Of a stretch of DNA of 32,546 nucleotides, positions 32,419 to 32,546 are shown in pieces. The DNA lies in NCBI GenBank assembly GCA_964485455.1, contig CAZAJU010000011.1, positions 1 to 32,546 of the forward strand, written 5' to 3'. How positions within the stretch are numbered: the first letter of the stretch is position 1; every line of letters starts with the position of its first letter. The notes under the pieces are model-generated. The model was not told where the DNA came from. It searched no databases and was given only the letters and a program-made list of their open reading frames with translations. Position numbers and translations under genes: made by a program. The DNA comes from Tissierella_B sp964485455. GTDB lineage: Bacteria; Bacillota; Clostridia; Tissierellales; Tissierellaceae.

Positions 32419-32546
32419 CAAATTGTATAATTACCAATTATTTCTTGTTACATGTTTACAAGGAATTGTTTTTGGGCTAAACTATGAATACAATAGATAA
32501 GAGCATAAATAGTGAATTTAAACATCCAAAAGCAAACTAGGTATTT

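Noticed and set aside
1..32546. tRNA, rRNA, CRISPR arrays, insertion sequences or prophage genes
   Set aside because: None was seen on either strand; apart from the relics near 5-6.6 kb there is no transposase or integrase.

Overview
The window looks like chromosomal DNA from a low-GC, strictly anaerobic Bacillota (Clostridia/Tissierellia type). Supporting signs are the AT-rich intergenic DNA, strong GGAGG ribosome binding sites, frequent TTG/GTG starts, T-box leaders, a ferredoxin-dependent indolepyruvate oxidoreductase and an abundant clostridial-type stem-loop. Every intact gene is on the minus strand, so the text follows transcription from high to low coordinates. The only plus-strand coding trace is a decayed ferredoxin-like fragment near 6.6 kb.

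Layout from right to left. 32.3-31.3 kb: two universal stress proteins. 31.1-28.2 kb: a small zinc-ribbon protein, a CNNM/HlyC-type membrane protein and an AI-2E family membrane protein. 28.1-24.5 kb: a PD-(D/E)XK nuclease fused to an XPD/DinG-type helicase, then an ATP-grasp ligase that ends in a dispersed-type stem-loop. 24.4-20.3 kb: a complete arsenic operon, arsR-arsD-arsA-acr3-arsC. 20.1-17.5 kb: a second metal or metalloid operon (CobW-like GTPase, ArsR regulator, ArsP/YraQ-type permease, small thioredoxin) with its own perfect operator palindrome. 17.4-13.1 kb: a T-box leader, read here as histidine-specific, in front of an amino-acid ABC transporter (binding protein, permease, ATPase) and an M20 amidohydrolase. 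13.0-9.0 kb: a MarR regulator and a heterodimeric ABC exporter with one degenerate ATPase. 8.9-7.5 kb: an RlmD/RlmCD-type rRNA methyltransferase.

7.2-2.6 kb is the odd part. It holds an orphan Nif11-type RiPP precursor, a frameshifted ferredoxin-like relic, a binding protein whose two lobes appear in permuted order, a deletion scar joining the start of an M28 peptidase to the end of a GGDEF gene, and a four-gene run of unknown role. That run is a tiny membrane protein, two homologous approximately 120-residue membrane proteins in tandem, and a Cache sensor with no output domain. The left end carries iorAB and then a second T-box leader (read as tyrosine-specific) behind a consensus promoter; the gene it controls lies outside the window.

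Two themes stand out. Amino-acid economy: iorAB for aromatic 2-oxoacids and two T-box leaders sharing a nearly identical 26-base block. Metalloid handling: two adjacent ArsR-controlled operons covering arsenate reduction, arsenite chaperoning and pumping, and a second permease. The 2.9-7.2 kb region is the best place to look for something undescribed, especially the RiPP precursor and the paired membrane proteins with the orphan Cache sensor. All functional calls come from reading motifs by eye; no database search was run.
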